A DNA stretch of 62,130 nucleotides from Treponema sp. (GCA_031254315.1 JAIRUQ010000028.1:1-62130); one strand, 5' to 3'; positions 40,671 to 49,335 are shown, counted from the stretch's first letter. Program-made: numbers and translations. Notes: generated by a model from the letters alone, not told the origin.

Positions 40671-40809
40671 CGATATGCCGCCCGAAGAACCGGAAAAGCA
40701 GATAATCAGGTATACGCCCGATGATCTTGACGAGACAAAATTTAATCTGATACCGGGAAAAGAAGTATTAATGCTGTTTTCCGAAGAAAAATATGATCCG
40801 TCATTGTAA
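40660..40809 (+). CDS. Small acidic protein between spike and M23 gene (49 aa)
   Basis: ATG 40660 lies inside the spike's last codons and has AGAGGAGGAAGAC just upstream. The peptide ENDDMPPEEPEKQIIRYTPD, then DLDETKFNLIPGKEVLMLF, is acidic and proline-rich, a plausible adaptor or chaperone for loading the following M23 protein (9 bases downstream). Cassettes A and B lack it: B has a longer spike tail in the corresponding place. Confidence 0.55.
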   Translation: MENDDMPPEEPEKQIIRYTPDDLDETKFNLIPGKEVLMLFSEEKYDPSL

Positions 40810-40818
40810 GGGGGGGAA

Positions 40819-43800
40819 ATGACTTTTACATTGCCCGAAGGCTGGGATAAGGTTGAAGCCGCTTATAGTAGTATAGAAGGTCGTAAAGGCGGACAATATC
40901 CCATAGGGCTAAACCGTTGCTGGCACAGCGGCGTACACAGCCATGGGTACAAACCTGTTAGTCCAATGATAAAAGGGAAAATTGTAGCATGCCGCCTTAC
41001 CGACTCGTTTGCGGTTATACCACGTTTGGGAGTTATTTCGAAAATTGAATGGGAAGGCTTGAACAGACTTGAACAGTTTTTTTATGAAAAAAAGGATGAG
41101 GAAGAAATATATACGTTAAAGTATGAGCAACTTGGTAATGATGAGATAAATCAACTGGAAGAAAAGATCAGGACTGAACTGAGGGGAAATTATGAGGATG
41201 ATAGCATAAAGAGATGGCTTAGAGAAGAAGGCGGTGTCTACGAACCAATAGAAAAAGTGAGTACCGAATATGTATTGGTAAAGCACGAAGTAAGCTTACC
41301 AGAGTATAAAGAGCGGAATGAAAAGCTCAACTTTTTTACTTTGTATATGGGAATATTCACACATGTCGCCGAACTTGAACAGTATTATAAAGACTTTTGT
41401 GAAGTAAGGGAACCGATAACTGATAAGATACCGGTATTTCAAAAATGGAAGTTCAGGTTGAATTATAGTGGAAGCGTGCCAGAAAAACTTTATAAAAAAT
41501 ACGATACATTCAATGTTTTTGAATACAGTACTTTTTCTTTTAAATTGTGCGATGATAATATAAGGCAATATAACTGTACATTTACCAATGACAAAAGGGA
41601 TGGAGGACTAGAAAAATTATGGGTTGATGATATAGAACCAACAAGCGTACAAAAGTATAAAACAAACAAAGACAGGGTTCAAGCGTTCAAAATACCTCAA
41701 AACGGTACGGGCTTAGGTATAAATACGGCAACCGTAAAAATTAACAGGAAGTTTCTTTTTGTCGAGCCATGGGATAATACCTACTATAAAGTTATTGTAG
41801 ATAAGTCAGATTGTGATAGTTATAATTCTAATTTATGCGGTTGGGTTCGTAACATGACAAATGGGCAGAAGACCGCTCTGGAGCCCATGGGGTCAAACCA
41901 ACTTGTTTATACCATAACCCGGCGCGAAGAGATACCTTCCAACTATTTATTTATGACAAGAGGGGATTATCATAAAGCGAGATGGGGGAATATCTCCGTA
42001 CAGAATATGCAGGATAGTGCACAGGCAGAGCTGATAGTTATTAAAAATCGGACTTCTGAAACCAGCTATTCTTTTTATTACATAGAAAGAAAACTGGGAC
42101 AAATAACAGTTGACGATTCAGATTTTCGCAGTCTGACCAAGGGAGGTACCGGTAACAGTTCTTTCAGACATTTAATAAGAGCAGGTGATATCAGTATTTA
42201 CGAATGGAGAAATGTTGCGAACTTTGGAACGGGAGATTATGCGTATGCTCAGACTAACAATACAACCGGAGGAATCAACACCGCACTGCCGCCCTTTGTA
42301 ATCAGAAATGAAAATATTTCCTTCTGCCGTTTTTCATATCCGAGCCCAGAGGAAGCAAAGCATCATAATGCCCTGATACTCAAAAGTGATTTATCGCCGA
42401 GCGAGGGTTTCGGTTATATAAAGCCTGGAGCCGGTATTTTTGAAAATAAGAAAATAAATGGTTGTATTTTGTATGAAACCTATGTTGCAGGACAAACCCC
42501 CGGAAACGCAATGGAATGTCTTGGAGAACAAGAAGCAGGAGGGAAAAAAGTATCGGAGGTATTTGAATCGGACGCTCCTTATGTACTGCTTAGAGGTTCT
42601 CGAGACAACAGAATTTATCAAGTAAACTACAAGGGAAACAAGGGCTATGTGTACATTGACGGCGGCATAACTATAGAAGCAAAAATAGAATATGAAGATG
42701 TGTTTAAAGACAGAGATAACATAATAAAGCCTGACAAGGAAGTAGGGCAGTCCGATATTCTGGGATATCCCGCCCCCATACCCAGAGAAAGAGACCCATT
42801 TTGCGATATTGCCCTGTTTTTTACAGGTAATGACAATGAGTTTTTTTCAGACCGGCATTGGGCAGATTGTCCTAAAACCCAATCTTTTATAAAACCGCTG
42901 AATTTCAATGGTTTGTATAGTAATGGAAGTACAGCAACTTCAAAAAAGTATTATTTTTCCGCTGAAACGGTATTTGCTTATATCAAAGAAGAAGAAGCGT
43001 ACAAGCTTCAATTGAAAAGCGTACATATTCATATAAACAAAAGTTGTCTTGACGGGACACCCGAAGACAATAAAAAGATAAAAATTAAATCAATACCGGA
43101 TGATGGACAGGGGCAATACTGTTATTTCAATGAAACGCAGATATGGGAAAACATAGAGAAAAACTCGCTGGAAGTCAGGGAATTTGCGAAATACTTTAAT
43201 TCTATAAGACCATTATTGCGAGAAAGGGAATTAACCTGCATTAGTGCTGATATTAAAAAACATCATCCCCAGTACCCCCTCCTTGAAATTGACCTGAGCG
43301 ATATTCCTAACACTGCCCCCCTAATACTGTATACAAAAATCAACGAAAACGGGAACTATTTAGATTTGACAGGCAACACAGCAACTGTTAAAAGTAGTGT
43401 AACTAACCCCAGCAACGCATTAACTTTGTATGAAGAAAATCCGTCTGATGTCTACATGCTGGTTGATCTTAACCTGGACAAAAATAGAGGACTCAAGCCG
43501 GAGCGTGAAATTGGGAACTTCATCAGGAAGGTTCAGCCGAATGATTCGGGCATACCGCCAGAGACATATTATGAATTCAAGATAGACCAAAAAAGCTATT
43601 ATGTGCCTGAAAGAGACGGCAAACCGTCAGGACTTGAGCCAAAAAACTATCTTGATTTTCCGCAGTTTTTCAGCATATTGGAGGGCTCCGAATCCGATGA
43701 CAACATAGTATGCGACTATACAAAAATAGTTGAAAAAATAACGGACAAAGAGCTTGATTTTAAGGAGCTGATGGATTTGTACAGGAGCAGTACAGATGAA

Positions 43801-44751
43801 AACCTTGAAAGGAGGGAGAAGCTACACAGACTGGTCTGCCAACACCCCTTTGAGTGGAACAAAGCCCTGTACGATGATGGATTTGTGAATAGACTGAAGC
43901 AGAATTTTTCACTGACGGGGGAACGTCTGACCAATTTGGTAGACAAAATGGAAAAGCAAGACCTGTGGGCAAACCCCAAAGAAGGAGAAGCTACTATAGA
44001 TGAACTGCCCAAAGGACAAGTATGGTTTGCGCATCCTGTGTATTTTATCAACCATCTTGACAAAGCCGGGTTATTGGACAGAACGTTTAATCCGTATGAA
44101 AACAAAGAATTTACAAGTGTCCGTCAATGGACTATTGAGAGAATATGCGAACGATTTATTTTCCCCGGTAAAGTATATGACAATCCCGGTTTTGCTCCCC
44201 GTTGGGAAGCACACAACGATGGTTTTGAAGGGAATGTCTTTGATGGATACGCTGTACCAACAGGATTTTTTAACCAACAGTACTACAACACCACTAAGAA
44301 AGAGACATATCGACATGAAGGCGTAGATTTTAGAGGGTCTTCGGGAAAAGAAGTAGTTTCCTTTATTTATGGCAAAGTTATTAATGCCGGCTGGCTCGGT
44401 GGTGGAAATGATACTTACGGAAGAGTTCTTATAGTTGCCAATACACGGGATGAAGGTATTTATATGCTTGCACATTTAAGTAGAATTGCAAACGGTATTC
44501 AAAGAGGCTCAATTATTGAGCCTAATGACGTGGTAGCCTATGTCGGTGGAAGTGGGAATGATTATCAAGAAAATAGATGGGTTTCACACCTTCATATTAG
44601 TTATTATTGTGGGACATATGATGTAATTAAAGATAGCGAGGGTGGTGAAAATCAATATGTTGTAGAGAACAATAGAAAATTAGTATTACGCGACGAACTA
44701 TTTCCTGAAAAAAGGAGGAACCCTTTCAAGCATGATGAAGTACTACGATAG
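40819..44751 (+). CDS. Giant M23-peptidase cassette protein C (1310 aa)
   Basis: Intact reference copy of the family. N-terminus: TFTLPEGWDKVEAAYSSIEG then RCWHSGVHSHGY and MIKGKIVACRLTDSFAVIPR, a degenerate M23-like or lectin-like module. The middle ~900 residues show no known domain. Near 1060-1095 is QVWFAHPVYFINHLDKAGLL, then a C-terminal M23 core with HEGVD (H1166, D1170), YMLAHLS and HLH (1257-1259), the zinc ligands of lysostaphin-type endopeptidases. No signal peptide. Such a size with a terminal peptidase recalls wall-degrading cargo or tail-tip proteins; here one copy accompanies each spike. It may help the tube cross peptidoglycan, or be an effector. Confidence 0.78.
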   Translation: MTFTLPEGWDKVEAAYSSIEGRKGGQYPIGLNRCWHSGVHSHGYKPVSPMIKGKIVACRLTDSFAVIPRLGVISKIEWEGLNRLEQFFYEKKDEEEIYTLKYEQLGNDEINQLEEKIRTELRGNYEDDSIKRWLREEGGVYEPIEKVSTEYVLVKHEVSLPEYKERNEKLNFFTLYMGIFTHVAELEQYYKDFCEVREPITDKIPVFQKWKFRLNYSGSVPEKLYKKYDTFNVFEYSTFSFKLCDDNIRQYNCTFTNDKRDGGLEKLWVDDIEPTSVQKYKTNKDRVQAFKIPQNGTGLGINTATVKINRKFLFVEPWDNTYYKVIVDKSDCDSYNSNLCGWVRNMTNGQKTALEPMGSNQLVYTITRREEIPSNYLFMTRGDYHKARWGNISVQNMQDSAQAELIVIKNRTSETSYSFYYIERKLGQITVDDSDFRSLTKGGTGNSSFRHLIRAGDISIYEWRNVANFGTGDYAYAQTNNTTGGINTALPPFVIRNENISFCRFSYPSPEEAKHHNALILKSDLSPSEGFGYIKPGAGIFENKKINGCILYETYVAGQTPGNAMECLGEQEAGGKKVSEVFESDAPYVLLRGSRDNRIYQVNYKGNKGYVYIDGGITIEAKIEYEDVFKDRDNIIKPDKEVGQSDILGYPAPIPRERDPFCDIALFFTGNDNEFFSDRHWADCPKTQSFIKPLNFNGLYSNGSTATSKKYYFSAETVFAYIKEEEAYKLQLKSVHIHINKSCLDGTPEDNKKIKIKSIPDDGQGQYCYFNETQIWENIEKNSLEVREFAKYFNSIRPLLRERELTCISADIKKHHPQYPLLEIDLSDIPNTAPLILYTKINENGNYLDLTGNTATVKSSVTNPSNALTLYEENPSDVYMLVDLNLDKNRGLKPEREIGNFIRKVQPNDSGIPPETYYEFKIDQKSYYVPERDGKPSGLEPKNYLDFPQFFSILEGSESDDNIVCDYTKIVEKITDKELDFKELMDLYRSSTDENLERREKLHRLVCQHPFEWNKALYDDGFVNRLKQNFSLTGERLTNLVDKMEKQDLWANPKEGEATIDELPKGQVWFAHPVYFINHLDKAGLLDRTFNPYENKEFTSVRQWTIERICERFIFPGKVYDNPGFAPRWEAHNDGFEGNVFDGYAVPTGFFNQQYYNTTKKETYRHEGVDFRGSSGKEVVSFIYGKVINAGWLGGGNDTYGRVLIVANTRDEGIYMLAHLSRIANGIQRGSIIEPNDVVAYVGGSGNDYQENRWVSHLHISYYCGTYDVIKDSEGGENQYVVENNRKLVLRDELFPEKRRNPFKHDEVLR

Positions 44752-44863
44752 AATAGCAATTTTATCTTTTTTTGGTATTCTGACTTTGAGTATTTTATTT
44801 GCACAACAATCGGTAACTTATGCTACCCAAAAAGATATTATAGCTTATAATTGGAGAAGTTAA
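44732..44863 (+). CDS. Tiny secreted peptide overlapping the M23 3' end (cassette C, 43 aa)
   Basis: ATG 44732 starts inside the M23 frame, with GGAGG 13 bases upstream. The peptide YYDRIAILSFFGILTLSILF is a signal peptide, then AQ|QSVTYATQKDIIAYNWRS and stop. It is the counterpart of 26585 in cassette B and a diverged duplicate of the leader of the gene at 44878. Its stop overlaps the TAAGGAGG that serves as the next ribosome binding site, so it may simply couple translation, but its preservation in both cassettes with many substitutions and no frameshift suggests selection. Confidence 0.55.
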   Translation: MMKYYDRIAILSFFGILTLSILFAQQSVTYATQKDIIAYNWRS

Positions 44864-44877
44864 GGAGGATATATTTT

Positions 44878-46005
44878 ATGAAAAATAACAGAAGAATAAC
44901 AATTTTATCTTTTTTAGGCATTATGATTTCCGGTATTTTGTTTGCACAGGAGTCATTAACCTATGTTGCCGAAAGTGATACTACGGCTTATAATTGGGGA
45001 GGTGATAAAACTATTGTTTCTCATATCGGCGATCGTATTACTATAAATGGAAAAGTTGCTCACAATGTATTGTCCAGAGACTTAAATGGATACCATCTAT
45101 TAATCTTTTATCAAGAATCAGATATTGAATATAGGGTTCTTGCCAAAGATTTTCTTCCATTAAACACAGAGGATACTTTTAGTAACGATATATTTATTGA
45201 TTATCCTATGGATCATGAGGGTTCAGAAGACAGACAAGTAATAGGACCAGCCATAGATATTGGCGATGTTAACGAGATGTGGGTTCCAGCTTATTATTGT
45301 GATGTTTTGATTGGGAAAAGACGTAACAGACTTATTGAAATACATCGAGGTGTGAATTCCTTAAATGATACTCCAAATGGACAGCCAATTTATTGGTATG
45401 ACAGTACCCAAGCGGATATACAGAATGGAAGGGCAATGTTTTATAATGCCGTTATAAAGTTAGGAGTACGTACTCATTTTGCGGTAAAAAATATTATAAA
45501 GACAGAGTATGGTTACAGAGTAGATTGTATTGAAACAATTTTTGATGGCAGATCTTCTTACAGTAGTTTCACGGGAAGCGAATTTTGGAACAGGTATAAA
45601 CCGGGAGACGCAATGACGTTATATCTGTATCTTGATGGCGATTATTTGGACATTTGGGTTGACGGCAGAAGTATCTTCTTGGGAAGATTTGTAAAAGTAG
45701 GGCGTGAGTTTATCAGGCAGTATCAAAGCCTTATAAAAACAAACACTTGTGATTTATCAAGAGTGCAGTTGCCCCGTCGTGCGGACGGCAGTACGGATTA
45801 CTCTCTTCCCGCCCCTAGTCTCATTGAGGAAGCCCCTCCTCTGAATACCGATAATGCCGCCGCTGGAGTAAACCAAGCAGACGATTTTATTCAAAGCGGC
45901 AAATCTTCACAATCACTTCCATTGTGGGCGTTAATTGCTATTATCGGTGGTGCGGTTGTGTTGGCTGGCGGCATAGTGCTGTTTATTGTGAAGCGAAAAA
46001 AGTAA
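44878..46005 (+). CDS. Exported protein with C-terminal membrane anchor, cassette C
   Basis: Start at ATG 44878 (MKNNRRITILSFLGI) behind GGAGG. The 375-aa protein is a close paralogue of 26731: signal peptide to ~LFAQ, the extracytoplasmic block GDVNEMWVPAYYCDVLI, a second block (YLYLDGDYLDIWVDGR, TNTCDLSRVQLPRRADGS) shared with all three cassettes, and a terminal helix SLPLWALIAIIGGAVVLAGG with KRKK. The membrane-proximal half and the 3' flank (ACCAGAAGAGGAGGTAGCG) are conserved in all cassettes, while the distal half tracks the cassette type. It likely acts on the outer face of the inner membrane. Confidence 0.75.
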   Translation: MKNNRRITILSFLGIMISGILFAQESLTYVAESDTTAYNWGGDKTIVSHIGDRITINGKVAHNVLSRDLNGYHLLIFYQESDIEYRVLAKDFLPLNTEDTFSNDIFIDYPMDHEGSEDRQVIGPAIDIGDVNEMWVPAYYCDVLIGKRRNRLIEIHRGVNSLNDTPNGQPIYWYDSTQADIQNGRAMFYNAVIKLGVRTHFAVKNIIKTEYGYRVDCIETIFDGRSSYSSFTGSEFWNRYKPGDAMTLYLYLDGDYLDIWVDGRSIFLGRFVKVGREFIRQYQSLIKTNTCDLSRVQLPRRADGSTDYSLPAPSLIEEAPPLNTDNAAAGVNQADDFIQSGKSSQSLPLWALIAIIGGAVVLAGGIVLFIVKRKK

Positions 46006-46127
46006 CGGAAAGCATATGAACCAGAAGAGGAGGTAGCGTAATCCAGCACTCCCTCATATATAACTCAGAAAACGCACATATAGTTCCTGTTTATCATTAG
46101 AACTGGCTCAGTTTACTTAAAGAAGCC

Positions 46128-46156
46128 TTGACGAGCAGGTAGAATTATGCTTAAAT
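46128..46156 (+). promoter_or_regulatory. Promoter of the dCTP-deaminase-fold gene, cassette C
   Basis: TTGACG (46128-46133), 17-bp spacer, TTAAAT (46151-46156), conserved with 28456-28484. The ribosome binding site GAGGAGGGG precedes ATG 46179. Confidence 0.7.
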
Positions 46157-46178
46157 TTTATATTGCGAGGAGGGGTAT

Positions 46179-47066
46179 ATGGAAATTCTTACCGAAAATG
46201 AACTTTTATCGGCAGTAGAGAATAGGACTTTTATTGAGAATGGTAGAAAAGAATCCTGTGAAGGCATTAAATATGATTTCACACTTAGCAAAATGGCTCT
46301 GACTGTAGAACGGGGGCGACCTCGTGATATAGAACAAACTACAGAAAACGCAGATATAAAGCCCGGTGAAATTGCCTTTGTAATGACAGAAGAATCTTTG
46401 AATCTGCCCGGTAATATTTATTGCCAGTTAAGTACCAAGCGTAAATTAAGCTTGGATGGCATAATTATTTTAGGCGAGTTAATCATAGCCCCTAACTACA
46501 AAGGGAAATTACTTTTTGGTTTATATAATTTATCTTCACGTGATTACCCTCTTTTAACGGGGAAAAAATTGGTAGCGGGGGTCTTTTACAAACTTGATAA
46601 AAAATCTGATAAAATACCTGAGCCTATCAATGATTTTCCTGCTGACCTTATTAGAGCAGTAATTGACACCAAGCCAAACTCTATAAGCGCTGTCATTACC
46701 ACAATTAGCAATATAAAAAAAGCCCTTGATGAACTAAGAACAGAGATGCAGGAAATAAAGAAAAATCTTAATCGTGATACTCAATGGGAAACGGATTTTC
46801 AAGGCAAATGGATAAATATAACGGATCTTGTAATGAAAATTGGTGAAAAGCTTGACTCGGAGATAGAGGCAAGGAGAAAAGAAAATACAGATTTAAAGAA
46901 TGAAAGTCTGGAATTAAGAAGCGAACATATTAAGTTGAAAGATATGGTTATGCCTCTGTCCAAGATGGAAAAACGCTCTCAGTTTATCAAAGGCTCCTTG
47001 ATAACCTTGGCAATAACTGTTGTAGCCGGAGTTATTGTCTTTCTTATTACGTACTTTATCAAGTGA
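46179..47066 (+). CDS. dCTP-deaminase/dUTPase-fold domain fused to coiled coil and C-terminal TM helix, cassette C
   Basis: The 295-aa paralogue of 28505. Fold marks: IKPGEIAFVMTEESLNLP, IYCQLSTKRKLSLDGI, IIAPNYKGKLLFGL, GKKLVAGVFYKL. Note IAPNYKG where cassette B has IDPNYKG, so the Asp of the dCTP-deaminase-type motif is not conserved, arguing against enzyme activity. A coiled coil follows (~185-262, with the extra segment SLELRSEHIKLKDM) and then one transmembrane helix (~268-292). It ends cassette C. Confidence 0.7.
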   Translation: MEILTENELLSAVENRTFIENGRKESCEGIKYDFTLSKMALTVERGRPRDIEQTTENADIKPGEIAFVMTEESLNLPGNIYCQLSTKRKLSLDGIIILGELIIAPNYKGKLLFGLYNLSSRDYPLLTGKKLVAGVFYKLDKKSDKIPEPINDFPADLIRAVIDTKPNSISAVITTISNIKKALDELRTEMQEIKKNLNRDTQWETDFQGKWINITDLVMKIGEKLDSEIEARRKENTDLKNESLELRSEHIKLKDMVMPLSKMEKRSQFIKGSLITLAITVVAGVIVFLITYFIK

Positions 47067-47474
47067 TAGAGTTGGTATTATACGAGATTTACCCCATTGC
47101 CGGAAATATATTATTTTAAGCCCCAATATTCCAAGTTAAATTTTAGGTATGAAAATCAGTATTGAAAAACCCAAAAAAGCCCCGTAAACTGTCCGTATTA
47201 GGGTTTTTTGGCGATTTTTACAAATTAATCGTTTCAAACCGCGAAAATTCCGCTTAAAAGGGGTGTTTTTTAAGGGGGTTAAGAAGGCTTTTTTTGAAAA
47301 AGTTAACTAAGAGGGGGATTGAGATGAAAAAATAAAGGAAATTAAGTTTATTATATTGTTGACAGTTTGGATAAAGAGGTATAAATTTAAAATATGAGCT
47401 TTTTTATAGGTTGTAGCTTTAAGATGGTGTCTTTTTATTATCTAAGTAGGAGTGATTGTTAAAGGTTTTATATT
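47067..47474. repeat. Intergenic region containing ~115-bp dispersed repeat, copy 2
   Basis: The repeat lies at about 47158-47275 and resembles 28285-28400. Here its left part is also an inverted repeat, AAAAACCC (47163-47170) with GGGTTTTT downstream, ending in a T-run, so it could serve as a terminator for the upstream gene. The rest (47276-47474) is AT-rich and holds nothing I recognise. Confidence 0.45.
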
Positions 47475-47906
47475 ATGGAAGCAAGAGATTTTATCTATCA
47501 TTTTACTGATATTTTATTTTCAGAAATAGTAAAAGAGACTATTCTTATAGAAAATTGGGAAGAATCTGATTTTGACTATCGGTATACTGAATTTGCTGAT
47601 ATTTTTAAAAAAATGAAAGAGAGTTGTTTGGATTCCGTACGTTCTGATGACGAAATTTTCTTAATGTTAAGGAATTCCAGAAAGACGGCAATAAAGAATT
47701 TCAATGAAGAAATGAGGAAAAACTTTATTGAAGAATTTAAGAGGGATGGGACAAATCCTGCTGTATTTGATCAAATGCTTTCAGCCGATATATTAAAGGA
47801 GGATGCCGTAAATGCTCAAAGCTTGGAATTATTTCGGCAGTTTGAAGCGAAAACATTCACTAAAAAACCAAAAAAACGGGGTATAACATGGGACAAGAGA
47901 CAATAA
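47475..47906 (+). CDS. Hypothetical protein (143 aa)
   Basis: A charged, helical, cytoplasmic protein (RDFIYHFTDILFSEIVKET, RKTAIKNFNEEMRKNFIEEF) ending in KPKKRGITWDKRQ. No family recognised and no strong ribosome binding site. First of three short genes (47475, 47888, 48066), each overlapping the next, between cassette C and core block 2; probably one unit of unrelated cargo, such as a small toxin/antitoxin-like set, but there is no motif evidence. Confidence 0.55.
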   Translation: MEARDFIYHFTDILFSEIVKETILIENWEESDFDYRYTEFADIFKKMKESCLDSVRSDDEIFLMLRNSRKTAIKNFNEEMRKNFIEEFKRDGTNPAVFDQMLSADILKEDAVNAQSLELFRQFEAKTFTKKPKKRGITWDKRQ

Positions 47907-48115
47907 GATCGCATCTCTTAAAACTGTACAATGTCGTTTCGGGGTCTTCCTTAACATGTGAGGAAATCGTCCAAAACAGAAAGCTAAATACTGGTATTTC
48001 ATTAATGCATCATACTGAACTAAGCGGTTTAGTCGCCTCGGGTTCTCGTGTATCTGTTGAGAAATATGGAACTTTGGGAGATAAACTTGACTACGGAACA
48101 ACAAGAACTACTTGA
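47888..48115 (+). CDS. Hypothetical protein (75 aa)
   Basis: Starts inside the previous gene (19-base overlap) with GQETIRSHLLKLYNVVSGSS, then EEIVQNRKLNTGISLMHH. The C-terminal part (GTLGDKLDYGTTRTT) is overlapped by the next gene. It could be a winged-helix-like regulator (helix, turn, TGISLMHHTEL), but this is weak. Confidence 0.4.
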   Translation: MGQETIRSHLLKLYNVVSGSSLTCEEIVQNRKLNTGISLMHHTELSGLVASGSRVSVEKYGTLGDKLDYGTTRTT

Positions 48116-48647
48116 TAAGACAGCGTCCGCTCTTTTTGTATATGTAGACAATATTTTCCTTATAAAAGGTGTATTCGACACAATCGGTCATGGTTTGGGT
48201 ATTGCTTCTCCATACCTAAACTTCAGAGATGCATTGTTTCATTACAATAAGATGTACGATGCTACAAAGAGCAACGATTATATGACCGTATTACAACAAG
48301 AGGCTTGTATAGATGAACATCTAAATAGGGGTATAAAAGATTTTTCTATTAACTTGTGTTCTAATTATTTTGTGCCGGTTATTCACAGTATGATGCTGAA
48401 TAAAGCACGGTGTATTACTGATGATGTTTTCCAGAGTTTAAGGCAAATATACCACGAATTTAAAAATATTGTAGCTGAAATACGGCTTGGCGGACAGGCT
48501 CTTTTGCATTTCGACAGCGCAGATGTAAATTGGCTTCCAAGAATAATAGATGTGGTACAAGAATTTAATAATTTGCTGGGAGGAAAAAACACTCAGCTTA
48601 GGGCATTATATATAAATACTATAAATGAATTATCCAAAGATGAATGA
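48066..48647 (+). CDS. Hypothetical helical protein (193 aa)
   Basis: I use ATG 48066 (MELWEINLTTEQQELLDKT). The product is all-helical and soluble (YVDNIFLIKGVFDTIGHGLG, FRDALFHYNKMYDATKSND, VFQSLRQIYHEFKNIVAEIR), without known motifs. The start lies 50 bases inside the previous frame, so translation is likely coupled. Function unknown. Confidence 0.55.
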   Translation: MELWEINLTTEQQELLDKTASALFVYVDNIFLIKGVFDTIGHGLGIASPYLNFRDALFHYNKMYDATKSNDYMTVLQQEACIDEHLNRGIKDFSINLCSNYFVPVIHSMMLNKARCITDDVFQSLRQIYHEFKNIVAEIRLGGQALLHFDSADVNWLPRIIDVVQEFNNLLGGKNTQLRALYINTINELSKDE

Positions 48648-48915
48648 TTATTATTTTATTTTTCTGTCGATGAAGTCTGGGCAACCACGTTTTGCAATGA
48701 GATATAGTGGCTTAAGAAACAAATGGCTCAGTAAATGGGCGTTTTTTCGCATGAATGGACGGTAGCCCAATGGGATATGTTTCCCGGCTATAACCGAGGA
48801 CTGCCGGAAACAGCGCAAGGGGTAATGCCTTAGCTTAAAACTTTTAGAATATCCCTGTTTTTTCACTTGACGACCGGAATAATCGACAGTAGAGTATAAG
48901 AAGGGCATAGAGCGA
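48648..48915 (+). pseudogene. Intergenic scar with 3' relic of the 4Fe-4S gene
   Basis: At 48867-48900 the sequence reads LTTGIIDSRV then TAA, matching the last codons of the 4Fe-4S protein at 37908 (ILATGIIDSRIF) with only a few base changes (GACCGGAATAAT-CGACAGTAGAG). Nothing of the rest of that gene remains. The upstream part (48650-48866) is unrecognised, and a minus-strand frame through it looks like noise. The relic suggests the 4Fe-4S gene once lay directly upstream of core block 2. Confidence 0.55.
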
Positions 48916-49335
48916 ATGAGCCGGAATATACTCGGTAAAGGTTGGGCGTTTCCCATTTCTCCCGATGTCAAAGGAAATATTAAATTTTCTCAATATGAAA
49001 AGAGTATAGAGGAATCCATCAGGATAATCCTGAATACTACCCCAGGTGAGCGGTTAATGCATCCTGATTTTGGGTGTATGATTAATGAGATGGTATTTGC
49101 CCCTAACCGTCCACAGTCCATTACCCAGGCGGAACACTATGTGCGTGAAGCGATAATACGGTGGGAGCCTAGGGTAATCTTGAAGGAAGTCAGAGGCGAC
49201 CCTGATCCTGACAATGAGACGGTGGTTAATATTAAAATCCATTATGAGGTACGGTCGGTTAATACATTTTTTAACATGGTGTACCCATTTTATTTAGAGC
49301 GAGGCGAAATTGATTCCAAAAAGCAACTTGGATGA
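48916..49335 (+). CDS. Baseplate wedge protein gp25/gpW type
   Basis: The 139-aa protein matches the GPW/gp25 family: GKGWAFPISPDVKGNIKFSQ, then SIRIILNTTPGERLMHPDFG, where GERxMxPxFG is the family signature. The later part alternates beta strands (VVNIKIHYEVRSVNTFFNMV). In contractile particles it nucleates sheath polymerisation at the baseplate. It opens core block 2 and overlaps the next gene by 26 bases. Length is typical. Confidence 0.95.
   Translation: MSRNILGKGWAFPISPDVKGNIKFSQYEKSIEESIRIILNTTPGERLMHPDFGCMINEMVFAPNRPQSITQAEHYVREAIIRWEPRVILKEVRGDPDPDNETVVNIKIHYEVRSVNTFFNMVYPFYLERGEIDSKKQLG

Noticed and set aside
48651-48971. Minus-strand 106-aa frame
   Set aside because: It runs through the intergenic scar and into the start of the gp25 gene, with no start signal or recognisable motif.
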